Part shown: positions 8,773-17,484 of the stretch, piece by piece
Position numbering within the stretch: the stretch's first letter is position 1
How the letters are laid out: each line of letters begins with the position of its first letter
DNA from: Berkiella sp964502705
GTDB taxonomy: Bacteria > Pseudomonadota > Gammaproteobacteria > Berkiellales > Berkiellaceae
Direction of reading: 5' to 3'
Assembly (NCBI GenBank): GCA_964502705.1
Contig: CAZCXZ010000001.1
Coordinates: forward strand, 35,366 to 99,365
DNA: 64,000 bases
Position numbers and translations under genes: made by a program
Notes under the pieces: model-generated
What the model was told of the DNA's origin: nothing
Databases searched by the model: none
Seen by the model: only the letters and a program-made list of their open reading frames with translations

Positions 8773-9614
8773 ATCCGTGAGGGCACGCGTTTTTTATGTC
8801 GAACTTTTAATCTTTTGAGATTGAAAGGCACCAACAACATATTTTCAAACGTTTGAAATTTTTTATCACGATACGTTTCTAGGCCAAGATTGATTTTGAA
8901 TTCACCCGAAATTGACCTTGAGGTGTATGTGCCAAAAAGCTGATCCCACCAACTGAAACAAAACCCATAATTACTATTGGTCTCTTTTGGATAATCTGAA
9001 TGATGGATCCGATGCATGTTCGGTGTCACAATGATCTGCCTCAACGGTCTATCAATTTTCGATGGAAGATAAACATTGGTATGCACAAACATCGTCATTG
9101 CATTGTATATCACTTCAAATAGAAATACGGCCACTACAGGAGCACCTATAAAAGCCACTGTTAATAACTTAAAAGCCGTGGTAAAAGCGGCCTCTAGCGG
9201 GTGAAATCGCACCCCTGTGCTCACATCAAGATGTCGGTCCATATGATGTACACGGTGCACTCGCCAAAATAGGTTAATGTTATGCATGATTCGATGCTGA
9301 AAATACATGACGAGGTCAAGGAAGAGGATTGAAAAAATGATTTCGGCAATCAGCAAGGTTGGGGTTTGATTAAAAAAACCAAGCCCCTTTTTTTCTGCAA
9401 TGAACGCAGTGGTGACCGCCAAAAAAGGAAATACTAAACGAACGAAAAGTGTCGAAAACAGCGCCAAGCTTAAATGTTTCTGCCACCTATCAAGACGATT
9501 GACCAACCAAGGCCATCCTGCACGCTTTGTTTCCCAGTATGCTAGCAAGGCAAATATGGTGCAAAATGCCGCCAATCGACAAAAAACCTGATATTTTACT
9601 AACCACGCTTCCAT
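8766..9614 (-). CDS. Sterol desaturase / fatty-acid hydroxylase family membrane protein
   Basis: Di-iron integral membrane oxygenase family acting on lipids. The eight-histidine signature is present: HRIMH, then HRVHHMD (HxxHH) and, near the C-terminus, HRIHHSD. Four or more membrane helices surround these boxes, with the histidines on the cytosolic side as in the family. Length, 282 residues, is typical. Substrate cannot be told; bacterial members act on sterols, carotenoids, ceramides or ether lipids. A promoter with TATAAT lies about 34 bp upstream. It converges on the unknown gene ending at 8728. Confidence 0.88.
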   Translation of the reverse strand: MEAWLVKYQVFCRLAAFCTIFALLAYWETKRAGWPWLVNRLDRWQKHLSLALFSTLFVRLVFPFLAVTTAFIAEKKGLGFFNQTPTLLIAEIIFSILFLDLVMYFQHRIMHNINLFWRVHRVHHMDRHLDVSTGVRFHPLEAAFTTAFKLLTVAFIGAPVVAVFLFEVIYNAMTMFVHTNVYLPSKIDRPLRQIIVTPNMHRIHHSDYPKETNSNYGFCFSWWDQLFGTYTSRSISGEFKINLGLETYRDKKFQTFENMLLVPFNLKRLKVRHKKRVPSRMA

Positions 9615-9647
9615 AAAGAGCTATCACCTTTTGTTAGTTATAATCAT

Positions 9648-9675
9648 ATTATACTCTTTGCACTCTAAGTTGCGA
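9648..9675 (-). promoter_or_regulatory. Sigma-70-type promoter for the sterol-desaturase-like gene
   Basis: On the minus strand, TCGCAA (9675-9670), a 16-nt spacer and a perfect TATAAT (9653-9648) stand 34 bp before the start at 9614. Spacing and -10 box are good; the -35 box is poor. Confidence 0.45.
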
Positions 9676-9846
9676 GGCATGAGTGACACGCGACCCTGCG
9701 CGATGGGGCTTATGACGAACGGTTTATACTGCTTAAGTTTGCATTCAGATATGTTTGATAGCTTGTCAGCAACTTTTGATTTCTCGTCTACACTAAATGA
9801 ACGATAGAAATAGTCTGCGTCTTAACAACTCCAGTAGTGGTGCTTC

Positions 9847-10317
9847 ATGCAATATAATCAGAATCTTTCCGTATCAGATCAACTGGGTAATAAGCTGGTC
9901 AAACACGTTTTATGTGGTATTGCCATCATTGGCGGTGCAGCATTTTTGTGTGCCTTCACACAGATGATCGAAACAATACTGATCATTGAAATAGCCACCA
10001 CATCCAGCGCATTACTCGTGAGCACCATTTGCCTTGTGCACCTCTATAAAGAACATAGAATGTGGCAAAAACAAGAAGAGCAATTAATACATGTGCTCAT
10101 TAAACAGATTCAACAACATTTTTCACAACTTCCTCCCCTATCAATCATTGAAGAAGCACTTCATCAAGCATTGGATGCCAAAGAAGGGGAGCTACGCTTA
10201 AAAATGCTGGGACAATATCGCCTACAACCGGCGCTGTTAGATTCGCTCGTCCAATACTGCCGACAACGACATGCCGATCATGCGGTCTTAGTGGATTTAG
10301 GGCTGTGCTGGGATTAA
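9847..10317 (+). CDS. Small membrane protein, unknown (156 aa)
   Basis: Family not recognised. Two adjacent hydrophobic segments (about residues 19-40, VKHVLCGIAIIGGAAFLCAF, and about 46-67) suggest a hairpin in the inner membrane, followed by a soluble helical domain of about 85 residues. There is no signal peptide cleavage site. It precedes hemB by 65 bp on the same strand, so it may share its transcript; I see no functional link. Confidence 0.7.
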   Translation: MQYNQNLSVSDQLGNKLVKHVLCGIAIIGGAAFLCAFTQMIETILIIEIATTSSALLVSTICLVHLYKEHRMWQKQEEQLIHVLIKQIQQHFSQLPPLSIIEEALHQALDAKEGELRLKMLGQYRLQPALLDSLVQYCRQRHADHAVLVDLGLCWD

Positions 10318-10382
10318 GTCTTTCTACTGGCTTCTATGGTTTTTTTAAAGTACATCGGGTACATTTAAGTCCATTTTAGTAG

Positions 10383-11387
10383 ATGTCATGGACGTGTTTG
10401 ATGAACTTTCCCCATTTACGCCTTCGAAGAATGCGCACCAATCAGCAAATACGCGCACTCATACGAGAAACTGAATTAAACCTAAATGATTTGGTCATGC
10501 CAATCTTTATTAAATATGGCCAGGATAGAAAAGATCCCATCAGTTCCATGCCTGGGTTATTTCAATTTAGCTTGGATAAATTGCCAGAAGAAATCAGGGA
10601 ACTAAAGGCCTTAGGTATTCAGTCAGTACTGCTGTTTGGTATTCCTGAACATAAAGATGCCCTCGCAACAGATTCTTATCAAGCCAATGGCATTGTGCAA
10701 CAAGCGACACAAATTGTGAAAGATGTCGCGCCTGATATGCTCGTGATGGCCGATGTTTGTTGTTGCGAATATACCGATCATGGTCATTGTGGGATTGTTG
10801 AAGACTATCGCGGCACCATGGATGTGCATAATGATAAAACCTTAGAAATCCTCGCTAAACAAGCGATTAGTTTTGCGCAGGCAGGCGCCGATATTATTGC
10901 GCCTAGCGGTAGCATTGATGGGCAAGTAACCGCTGTTCGAACAGGGTTAGATAGCGCAGGCTTTCATCAGATCCCGGTTTTAAGTTACGCCATAAAGTAT
11001 GCATCTTCTTTATATGGCCCCTTCAGACAGGCCGCCGAAGGTGCCCCCAAATTTGGTGATAGAAAAACGTATCAAATGGATCCTGCGAATGGGTTGGAGG
11101 CCTTACGTGAAGTAGAGCTCGATGTTGCTGAAGGTGCTGACATGTTAATGGTAAAGCCCGCTCAGGCTTATCTTGATGTCATACTACGCGTAAAACAAAA
11201 ATATCCCCATATTCCCCTAGGCGCTTATCATGTCAGCGGTGAATACTCGATGATCAAGGCAGCGGCTGAATTGGGATGGATTGATGGTACAAAAGTGGCA
11301 CTTGAAGTGTTAACCGGCATTAAACGTGCAGGCGCGGATTTTATCATTAATTATTTCACTAAAGAATTGGCGAAAGATCTTAGATAG
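10383..11387 (+). CDS. hemB: Delta-aminolevulinic acid dehydratase (porphobilinogen synthase)
   Basis: Condenses two 5-aminolevulinate molecules into porphobilinogen, second step of heme synthesis, in the cytoplasm. The cysteine-rich zinc-site loop reads DVCCCEYTDHGHCG. The two Schiff-base lysines lie in SYAIKYASSLYGPFRQAA and MLMVKPAQAYLDV. Full length is about 330 residues, as expected. Two starts are possible, 10383 and an ATG at 10401 (MNFPHLRLRRMR); neither has a clear ribosome site and the family alignment slightly favours the latter. An intrinsic terminator follows directly. It works with hemC, hemD, hemX and hemY at 17.5-22.6 kb. Confidence 0.96.
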   Translation: MSWTCLMNFPHLRLRRMRTNQQIRALIRETELNLNDLVMPIFIKYGQDRKDPISSMPGLFQFSLDKLPEEIRELKALGIQSVLLFGIPEHKDALATDSYQANGIVQQATQIVKDVAPDMLVMADVCCCEYTDHGHCGIVEDYRGTMDVHNDKTLEILAKQAISFAQAGADIIAPSGSIDGQVTAVRTGLDSAGFHQIPVLSYAIKYASSLYGPFRQAAEGAPKFGDRKTYQMDPANGLEALREVELDVAEGADMLMVKPAQAYLDVILRVKQKYPHIPLGAYHVSGEYSMIKAAAELGWIDGTKVALEVLTGIKRAGADFIINYFTKELAKDLR

Positions 11388-11405
11388 CGTGTAGCCACGC
11401 TTTTT
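11386..11405 (+). terminator. Intrinsic terminator of hemB
   Basis: AGCGTG (11386-11391), loop TAGC, CACGCT (11396-11401), then a run of T to 11405. The stem begins in the hemB stop codon. Confidence 0.8.
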
Positions 11406-11547
11406 GTGACTTGAAAACCAAAGAAAAGCCCCCATGTTAAGCAACATAGTTAACTATTTATTGACTATGTCATGACAAGTGGGGCAACCCTTGTTAGCAT
11501 AGCGGTAATATCACAATCGGCTTCATTTTTAGGAGATAATGATTAAC

Positions 11548-11874
11548 ATGAGTACCCCAATAATTGCTGTGAGCGATGATTCCTTTGAAAAAGACGTTAT
11601 GAATGCTCAATTACCTGTTCTCGTGGATTTTTGGGCAGAATGGTGTGGTCCTTGCAAAATGATTGCTCCTATTCTAGATGATATTGCAAAAACCTACGAA
11701 GGGCGCTTAACCATAGCTAAAATCAACATTGATGATAATGCCCAAACCCCTCAAAAATTCGGTGTACGCGGTATTCCTACCTTAATGTTGTTTAAAAACG
11801 GGGAACTTGAATCAACGAAAGTTGGTGCGATTTCAAAATCTCAGCTAACAGCCTTCTTGGATAGCCACCTATAG
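11548..11874 (+). CDS. trxA: Thioredoxin
   Basis: Cytoplasmic dithiol reductant for ribonucleotide reductase and other partners. The active site WCGPCK lies in VDFWAEWCGPCKMIAP and the cis-proline in RGIPTLMLF. The 108-residue length is standard. I choose the ATG at 11548 (MSTPIIAVSDDSF) because it lines up with the family; another ATG at 11539 adds three residues but stands only 3 nt from the AGGAG at 11531. A monocistronic gene between hemB and rho. Confidence 0.95.
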   Translation: MSTPIIAVSDDSFEKDVMNAQLPVLVDFWAEWCGPCKMIAPILDDIAKTYEGRLTIAKINIDDNAQTPQKFGVRGIPTLMLFKNGELESTKVGAISKSQLTAFLDSHL

Positions 11875-12195
11875 AGGATATTCCCCTAGCATCTTAAAAA
11901 AAAGTTTGGTACGATGCGTGATGACTTGGGCTAGCAATGCCAAGTAAAGCGCATCAGCTAAACTCCAAGTTCCCTATTTATACTCCGCCTTTGTTTTTCA
12001 GCGAAAGTAATCGTCAGCGTAAAGCCAATGGTTACCAGAATGGCCTCTTTTATTTGATGTGCCAAGGCTGAAATGAAAGAGCAAATGAATAAGGTTTTAT
12101 CACAGAGTGTTCAAGGTTTAATGTCCACTAAACTAACCATCAAATCATTGTGGTCAACCCACACTCCTTCATCCATCAACTAAATAAGCACACGT
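11875..12195 (+). promoter_or_regulatory. Long rho leader region
   Basis: About 320 bp between trxA and rho. It holds no long gene, but a 36-codon reading frame (12073-12183) with its own ribosome site ends 12 nt before rho. E. coli rho also has a long leader with a short frame (rhoL) and autogenous attenuation, so this stretch is probably regulatory. No intrinsic terminator was seen here. Confidence 0.5.
12073..12183 (+). CDS. Possible rho leader peptide (36 aa)
   Basis: A short frame that starts MKEQMNKVLSQ and ends HTPSSIN. AAGG stands 5 nt before its ATG, and its stop lies 12 nt before the rho start, which itself has no good Shine-Dalgarno. The layout is what translational coupling would need. 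E. coli has a comparable 33-residue rhoL frame, but I see no convincing sequence similarity; the call rests on position only. It could be a chance frame. Confidence 0.35.
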   Translation: MKEQMNKVLSQSVQGLMSTKLTIKSLWSTHTPSSIN

Positions 12196-13452
12196 ATGAA
12201 TCTTTCAGAATTAAAAAAAACACCTGCTGCAGAGCTTTCTGAAAAGGCGCTTGAATTAGGCGTCCAAAATGTGGCTAGCTTGCGTAAGCAAGACCTCATT
12301 TTTGGGATCTTAAAAGCACATTCAAAAAGCGGCGAAGACATTTATGGAGACGGTGTCCTTGAGCTATTACAAGATGGCTTCGGATTTTTACGTTCTTCCA
12401 GCACCTCTTACCTGCCAGGTCCGGATGATATTTATGTTTCACCCAGTCAAATCCGTCGCTTTGGATTGCGCACAGGTGATACCGTCTCCGGCAAAATTCG
12501 CCCCCCTAAAGAAGGCGAACGATATTTTGCACTTCTGAAAGTCAATGAAATTAACTATGAAAATCCTGAAAACGTCCGTAATAAACTCTTATTCGAAAAC
12601 CTTACCCCCTTACACGCTGAACGCCGCCTTAAAATGGAAGTGGGCAACGGTAGTACCGAAGACATCACAGCTCGAATTATTGATTTAGTCTCTCCAATTG
12701 GTAGAGGCCAGCGTGGCTTAATTGTTTCACCACCAAAAGCGGGTAAAACAATGATGCTACAAAATATCGCTCACTCTATTTCGACCAACTATCCTGAATG
12801 TAAATTGATTGTATTATTGATTGACGAACGCCCAGAAGAAGTGACCGAAATGGAACGTTCCGTACAAGGCGAAGTAATTGCCAGTACTTTTGATGAGCCG
12901 CCAAATCGTCACGTACAAGTCTCTGAGATGGTTATCGAAAAGGCTAAGCGTCTTGTTGAACATAAAATGGACGTTGTCATTTTATTAGATTCCATCACCC
13001 GCTTAGCGCGCGCTTATAACACCACCATCCCCCATTCCGGCAAAGTGTTAACCGGTGGTGTGGATGCAGCAGCATTACAACGTCCAAAACGCTTTTTTGG
13101 CGCTGCGCGTAATATCGAAGAAGGCGGCAGCTTAACTATCATCGCAACGGCGCTTGTTGATACAGGCTCCAAAATGGATGAAGTCATTTATGAAGAATTC
13201 AAAGGTACCGGTAACCTTGAATTACATCTTGATCGTCGTATTGCTGAAAAACGCGTTTACCCTGCAATCAACATTAATCGCTCTGGCACAAGACGTGAAG
13301 AAAAACTCACCACGCCTGATGAATTACAAAAAATGTGGATTCTACGTAAATTGCTTCACCCCATGGATGAATTATCTGCGATTGAATTCCTCATTGAGCG
13401 TTTAAAAGGCACTAAGAGTAACGAAGATTTCTTTGATGCTATGAAACGTTAA
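12196..13452 (+). CDS. rho: Transcription termination factor Rho
   Basis: Hexameric RNA helicase that ends transcription. The N-terminal helix bundle (MNLSELKKTPAAEL) leads into the cold-shock-like RNA-binding domain (GDGVLELLQDGFGFLRS, then DDIYVSPSQIRRFGL). The ATPase core has Walker A SPPKAGKTMML (about residues 177-187), Walker B VILLDSITRLARAYN, the Q-loop near TGGVDAAALQRPKRFFGAAR and the R-loop with FKGTGNLE. Length of 418 residues is standard. ubiD follows after 3 nt, so the two are co-transcribed. Its own translation may depend on the leader frame upstream. Confidence 0.98.
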   Translation: MNLSELKKTPAAELSEKALELGVQNVASLRKQDLIFGILKAHSKSGEDIYGDGVLELLQDGFGFLRSSSTSYLPGPDDIYVSPSQIRRFGLRTGDTVSGKIRPPKEGERYFALLKVNEINYENPENVRNKLLFENLTPLHAERRLKMEVGNGSTEDITARIIDLVSPIGRGQRGLIVSPPKAGKTMMLQNIAHSISTNYPECKLIVLLIDERPEEVTEMERSVQGEVIASTFDEPPNRHVQVSEMVIEKAKRLVEHKMDVVILLDSITRLARAYNTTIPHSGKVLTGGVDAAALQRPKRFFGAARNIEEGGSLTIIATALVDTGSKMDEVIYEEFKGTGNLELHLDRRIAEKRVYPAININRSGTRREEKLTTPDELQKMWILRKLLHPMDELSAIEFLIERLKGTKSNEDFFDAMKR

Positions 13453-13455
13453 TGA

Positions 13456-14925
13456 ATGAAGTATGAAGACCTTCGCGAATTTATTCGCTCCTTAGCCGAT
13501 AAGGATCAACTCAAACGCATACAAGCAAGCGTTGATCCTTATCTTGAAATGACAGAAATTTCTCATCGGGTCCTAAAGCAACAAGGACCCGCACTCTTAT
13601 TTGAGTCTCCTAAAAACCATTCTATTCCTGTTCTCACTAATTTATTTGGCACGCCTGAACGTGTGGCATATGCCATGGGACAAGATTCGCTCGCAGGCTT
13701 ACGCGAAGTTGGTAAGTTTTTGGCATTTTTTAAAGAACCTGAACCGCCAAAAGGTTTTAAAGATGCATTGAAACAATTGCCGATGTATAAGCAAATTTTG
13801 AATATGTCTCCGGCCAAGGAAACGCTTGGCAAAGCGCTGTGTCAACGCAATCGCATTCAAGGCGATGATGTTGATCTGTACCAATTACCCATCCAAACCT
13901 GTTGGCCAGAGGATGTAGCCCCTTTAATTACATGGGGATTGGTTGTTACAAAAGGACCGCTTGCCACCAGGCAAAATTTAGGGATCTATCGTCAGCAAGT
14001 TATTGCTAAAAATAAAGTGATTATGCGTTGGTTAGGGCACCGTGGCGGCGCACTTGACTATGCAAAGTGGTGCCAAACACATAAAGGCAAACCTTTTCCA
14101 ATTGCGGTTGCCATAGGCGCTGATCCAGCAACCATTTTAGCCGCAGTTACGCCAATTCCTGATAATTTATCCGAATATGCTTTCGCTGGTTTGCTTCGCG
14201 GACATAAAACACAATTGGTATCTTGCTATTCACATACTTTAGAAGTCCCTGCGACCTGTGAAATGGTGTTAGAAGGTTTTATTTATCCGGATGATACTGC
14301 ATTAGAAGGACCGTATGGCGATCATACCGGTTATTATAATGAAGTCGAACGCTTCCCTGTAATGACGATTGAGAGCATTACCATGCGTGATAACCCCATT
14401 TACCACAGCACTTATACCGGCAGGCCGCCGGATGAGCCAGCGGTACTTGGCGTCGCTTTAAACGAGATTTTTGTACCCGTACTGCAAAAGCAATTTCCAG
14501 AAATTGTCGACTTTTATTTGCCGCCTGAAGGTTGCTCTTATCGTATGGCAGTAGTGACCATAAAAAAAGAATATCCAGGCCATGCTAAACGCGTTATGTT
14601 CGGGATCTGGTCATTTTTACGACAATTTATGTATACCAAATTTATTGTTGTTACCGATGACGATGTTGACGCAAGAAATTGGCAAGATGTTATCTGGGCA
14701 ATTACTACTCGCATGGATCCGGTGCGTGATACCGTGCTCTTAGAAAATACGCCCATTGATTATCTTGATTTCGCATCACCTATTTCAGGCCTTGGCGGAA
14801 AAATGGGACTCGATGCCACCACCAAACTTCCTGGCGAAACTAATCGCGAATGGGGCAAACCGATCAAACAAAGTGATGAGGTTATCTCACGAATTGATCA
14901 ACTTTGGTCTTCACTTGGCTTGTAG
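13456..14925 (+). CDS. ubiD: 3-octaprenyl-4-hydroxybenzoate decarboxylase UbiD
   Basis: Prenyl-FMN-dependent decarboxylase of ubiquinone synthesis. The 489-residue protein aligns over the full family length; recognisable stretches include MRWLGHRGGALD, ALEGPYGDHTGYYN, STYTGRPPDEPAVLG and LLENTPIDYLDFASP, with the acidic active-site residues in the EGPYGD region. The start is the second ATG of TAATGAATG, 3 nt after rho. fre lies 6 bp downstream; ubiD-fre is a known gammaproteobacterial pair. The partner UbiX is not in the window; ubiK, another Q-biosynthesis factor, is at 36.8 kb. Confidence 0.96.
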   Translation: MKYEDLREFIRSLADKDQLKRIQASVDPYLEMTEISHRVLKQQGPALLFESPKNHSIPVLTNLFGTPERVAYAMGQDSLAGLREVGKFLAFFKEPEPPKGFKDALKQLPMYKQILNMSPAKETLGKALCQRNRIQGDDVDLYQLPIQTCWPEDVAPLITWGLVVTKGPLATRQNLGIYRQQVIAKNKVIMRWLGHRGGALDYAKWCQTHKGKPFPIAVAIGADPATILAAVTPIPDNLSEYAFAGLLRGHKTQLVSCYSHTLEVPATCEMVLEGFIYPDDTALEGPYGDHTGYYNEVERFPVMTIESITMRDNPIYHSTYTGRPPDEPAVLGVALNEIFVPVLQKQFPEIVDFYLPPEGCSYRMAVVTIKKEYPGHAKRVMFGIWSFLRQFMYTKFIVVTDDDVDARNWQDVIWAITTRMDPVRDTVLLENTPIDYLDFASPISGLGGKMGLDATTKLPGETNREWGKPIKQSDEVISRIDQLWSSLGL

Positions 14926-14931
14926 CACATT

Positions 14932-15648
14932 ATGACAAATACCTATCTATATGTTTGCAAAGAAAATTGTGTTAAAACCAACGATATTTCTCTTCTTTCA
15001 TTAATGCCACTTGAAAAAGCTTTACTGTATAAAGCAGGTCAATATGTCGAGATCCTGCTTCGCTCAGGCGATTGTCTATTGCTCTCTATTGCCAATGCAC
15101 CTGAATCAGATGGACGCATCGAATTTCACCTAAGACATGATAGCTCACATCCTTTAGCACAATTGTTTTTAAATGAATTAGAGAGTGTGCCAACGGTTGC
15201 TTTGCGTGGTCCTTTTGGAGAAAGCACCTTAGAAAAATCACACAACAATGCAACCATCGTCTTTTTAGCGGGCGGTACTGGATTTGCTCCCATTAAGGCA
15301 CTGTTACAAAGCGCCTTAGATGAAAGCCATGCAAAATTATTACTTTACTGGGGCATTCGCAGACCTGAAGATGCCTATGAAGAACATTTATTACAACAAT
15401 GGAAAAAGAAGTATCCACAGTTTGAATATACGTTGGTGCTTTCTGAACCTCTATCAACAACAGACTCTTGGACCGCACCGATAGGTCTTGTGCATCAGCA
15501 CGTTGCGAACATGCACACCGACATGAAAGAACTCTGTCTTTTTGCGAGCGGGCCTTATGAAATGATCAAAGCAGCTCAACAACTTTTTAGCCATAACGGT
15601 CTACCCAATAGCCGCTTTATTTCTGACATGACAGCAAAGAGTGTTTAG
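14932..15648 (+). CDS. fre: NAD(P)H-flavin reductase
   Basis: Reduces free flavins with NAD(P)H; in this position it may supply reduced flavin for prenyl-FMN chemistry of the UbiD pathway, which is inference. FAD-type barrel domain (AGQYVEILLRSGD, RGPFGESTLE) then a nucleotide-binding domain with AGGTGFAPIKALL and a terminal LFASGPYEMIKAA. At 238 residues it matches Fre. Operon with rho-ubiD; it converges with the Ulp1-like gene, overlapping its stop by a few bases. Confidence 0.88.
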   Translation: MTNTYLYVCKENCVKTNDISLLSLMPLEKALLYKAGQYVEILLRSGDCLLLSIANAPESDGRIEFHLRHDSSHPLAQLFLNELESVPTVALRGPFGESTLEKSHNNATIVFLAGGTGFAPIKALLQSALDESHAKLLLYWGIRRPEDAYEEHLLQQWKKKYPQFEYTLVLSEPLSTTDSWTAPIGLVHQHVANMHTDMKELCLFASGPYEMIKAAQQLFSHNGLPNSRFISDMTAKSV

Positions 15649-16631
15649 AACACTCTTATCGCTGGCTTTTGGATCGTTCGTGGCTCAATTTCTGGTGAAC
15701 TTGTTACACGTGGCAAGGTCGAACTAGCATAAAATGGCGTCAATGCTGGTGAGGACGGCCCTGCTAAATCGATGGTTTCTGCTAAGGCCTGCGCTTCTAA
15801 TGTCAACGCCATATGCAAACGAAATTGCACATAGCTACATTTTCTTGAGCTGTAGGCTTCATAACCATTTAAAGGCTCACCCCGTGATTTTTTCAAAGCA
15901 AAATAAGCAATGCTAGCGCCACAATCTGCATGATTGTCTTGTTCAGGCACTAACAGGGTCGGGTTCTCATTTACCACACGCGCAGTGCCTTGATAAAGCT
16001 GGTATAACAACGCTTTACCCTTTTCTGCGATCTCAAGATGTGTCTTGCTGTCATTGTAGGTATCTAGAACATGGATTTTAAAATCATTACCATGAACTCT
16101 TTGGATCATCATAAAGTACCAATGATTATTTCGACGACATCCAGGCCAAAAGACCCAATTGGAATTACGTAATCGATCTGCTGTCCTTCTTCTCTCAGAA
16201 GAACCTAATGAAGATATGAAATCTGGATTATTAAAATAGCCAGGATCGATCGTCGTGGTGGTAGATGATTGTAAACTATTAAAATACCGACTAATAATAT
16301 CTTGCGACAACCAGGCGTCTTGAGGATTATAGGCCCGATCTTGAAAAGGGGCTAACAAAGGCCCGGCAATTGACGGACCATACGCAGGATGGCTTGATAA
16401 ACGCCGATAACAGCGTGCTAATTCATCAGAGGTAACTTCCGTACCATGATAGTAATAAACACCTATTTCACCCGTCTGTGATGAAGCATACATCGACATA
16501 TGTCCATCCGAAGCTTTATCGACGGGGATCCATTGTTCTTCTTGGGAATAAGATGATGATGCTACAGAGCTTAACGGCTCCAGCAAACTGCTCACCCAGC
16601 CTGTCATTCTATCAAGCGCACCGCTTACCAT
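15645..16631 (-). CDS. Ulp1/C48-like (CE-clan) cysteine protease, likely effector
   Basis: Cysteine protease fold of the SUMO/ubiquitin-like deconjugase type. The signature runs in order: WLSQDIISRYFNSL (residues 107-120, substrate-side helix), His170 in NNHWYFMMI, Asp190 in KIHVLDTYN, the oxyanion Gln231 in VPEQDNH, and nucleophile Cys237 in ADCGASIAYF. This order and spacing (H-D-Q-C) is that of clan CE; bacterial members are mostly host-targeted deubiquitinases, deSUMOylases or acetyltransferases (ElaD, ChlaDub, YopJ relatives). No signal peptide. The N-terminal ~100 residues and a Ser/Pro-rich tail (about 280-328) are outside the protease core. It stands alone between housekeeping genes. 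Activity and secretion are inferred. Confidence 0.8.
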   Translation of the reverse strand: MVSGALDRMTGWVSSLLEPLSSVASSSYSQEEQWIPVDKASDGHMSMYASSQTGEIGVYYYHGTEVTSDELARCYRRLSSHPAYGPSIAGPLLAPFQDRAYNPQDAWLSQDIISRYFNSLQSSTTTTIDPGYFNNPDFISSLGSSERRRTADRLRNSNWVFWPGCRRNNHWYFMMIQRVHGNDFKIHVLDTYNDSKTHLEIAEKGKALLYQLYQGTARVVNENPTLLVPEQDNHADCGASIAYFALKKSRGEPLNGYEAYSSRKCSYVQFRLHMALTLEAQALAETIDLAGPSSPALTPFYASSTLPRVTSSPEIEPRTIQKPAIRVF

Positions 16632-16725
16632 GGCGAATCTCTCACAACAAATTAAGCCATTCTCTTAGAGTTGCGAAACTACTGAATGGCTGACCTATTG
16701 TCAAGTATAGTACCTTTATTGGTCA

Positions 16726-17484
16726 TCATAATTTCCAGTAGCTCTCAACAGTGATGTGCCCTGTTTGTTTGACGGAGCTTAGCGTCAAACCTCGATCGAT
16801 AAGTAAGTTAAGCATCTCGTTAACCATAGCAGGATTTCCGCACAACATGGTCTGAGACGAATTCGCAGTCAATGACAAACCGACGGCCTTCTCCATTTCT
16901 CCCAAGCGCAGCAAATCTGTCACTCTCTTTGAAAATTGCCCAGGCAATTGCTCTCCTGTCACTGTTGGCAGCCAAAAAAACTGTCCCGCGTTGTCACGAA
17001 CCCATGACTGAAGCAAATCCTGATGAGTCAAGTGGGCAACTTTTTGTACGCTGTGCACTAAGACAATTTTTTCAAAACGCTGCCAAGGCTCTTCTGTTTG
17101 CAACATCGACAGAAATACGCCAAGGCCTGTCCCCGTTGCAAATAGCCATAATATTTCAGCATTTGGCACTGCCGATAAGACAAAACGACCAACAGGTCGC
17201 TTAGCAACAAATATTCGATCTCCTACTTCAAGCTTGCTAAGGCGTGATGTCAATTTTCCACCTGGCAATTGCGAGTAGTAAAATTCAAGTGGTAATTGAA
17301 GAGGCGGGTTCACAAACGAATAGGGTCGAAAAAGGTGCTGATCTTCATCCAAACTAAGCTGGGTGAATTGCCCCGCGACAAACGGCTCAATAGGGGCTTC
17401 AATCATGAGGGATCTGAGATTTTGCGCCCAAATCTTATGGGCCACCACAACACCCTCAACAAAGCGCCCACTTATTGTTGCCAA
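16726..17484 (-). CDS. fpr: Ferredoxin--NADP+ reductase
   Basis: Transfers electrons between NADPH and ferredoxin or flavodoxin, in the cytoplasm. The FAD-binding motif is RPYSFVNPP, the phosphate-binding stretch GGKLTSRLSKL, the NADP domain ATGTGLGVFLSML and the terminal MLCGNPAMVNEM with VESYWKL at the end, as in bacterial Fpr. Length 252 fits. The start is TTG at 17484, inside the end of hemY (13-bp overlap); no upstream ATG exists in frame and the N-terminus aligns well. FdxA at 30.2 kb is a possible partner. Confidence 0.92.
   Translation of the reverse strand: MATISGRFVEGVVVAHKIWAQNLRSLMIEAPIEPFVAGQFTQLSLDEDQHLFRPYSFVNPPLQLPLEFYYSQLPGGKLTSRLSKLEVGDRIFVAKRPVGRFVLSAVPNAEILWLFATGTGLGVFLSMLQTEEPWQRFEKIVLVHSVQKVAHLTHQDLLQSWVRDNAGQFFWLPTVTGEQLPGQFSKRVTDLLRLGEMEKAVGLSLTANSSQTMLCGNPAMVNEMLNLLIDRGLTLSSVKQTGHITVESYWKL

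Noticed and set aside
11461..11490. TTGACT as a -35 box for trxA
   Set aside because: No acceptable -10 box at 16-18 bp.
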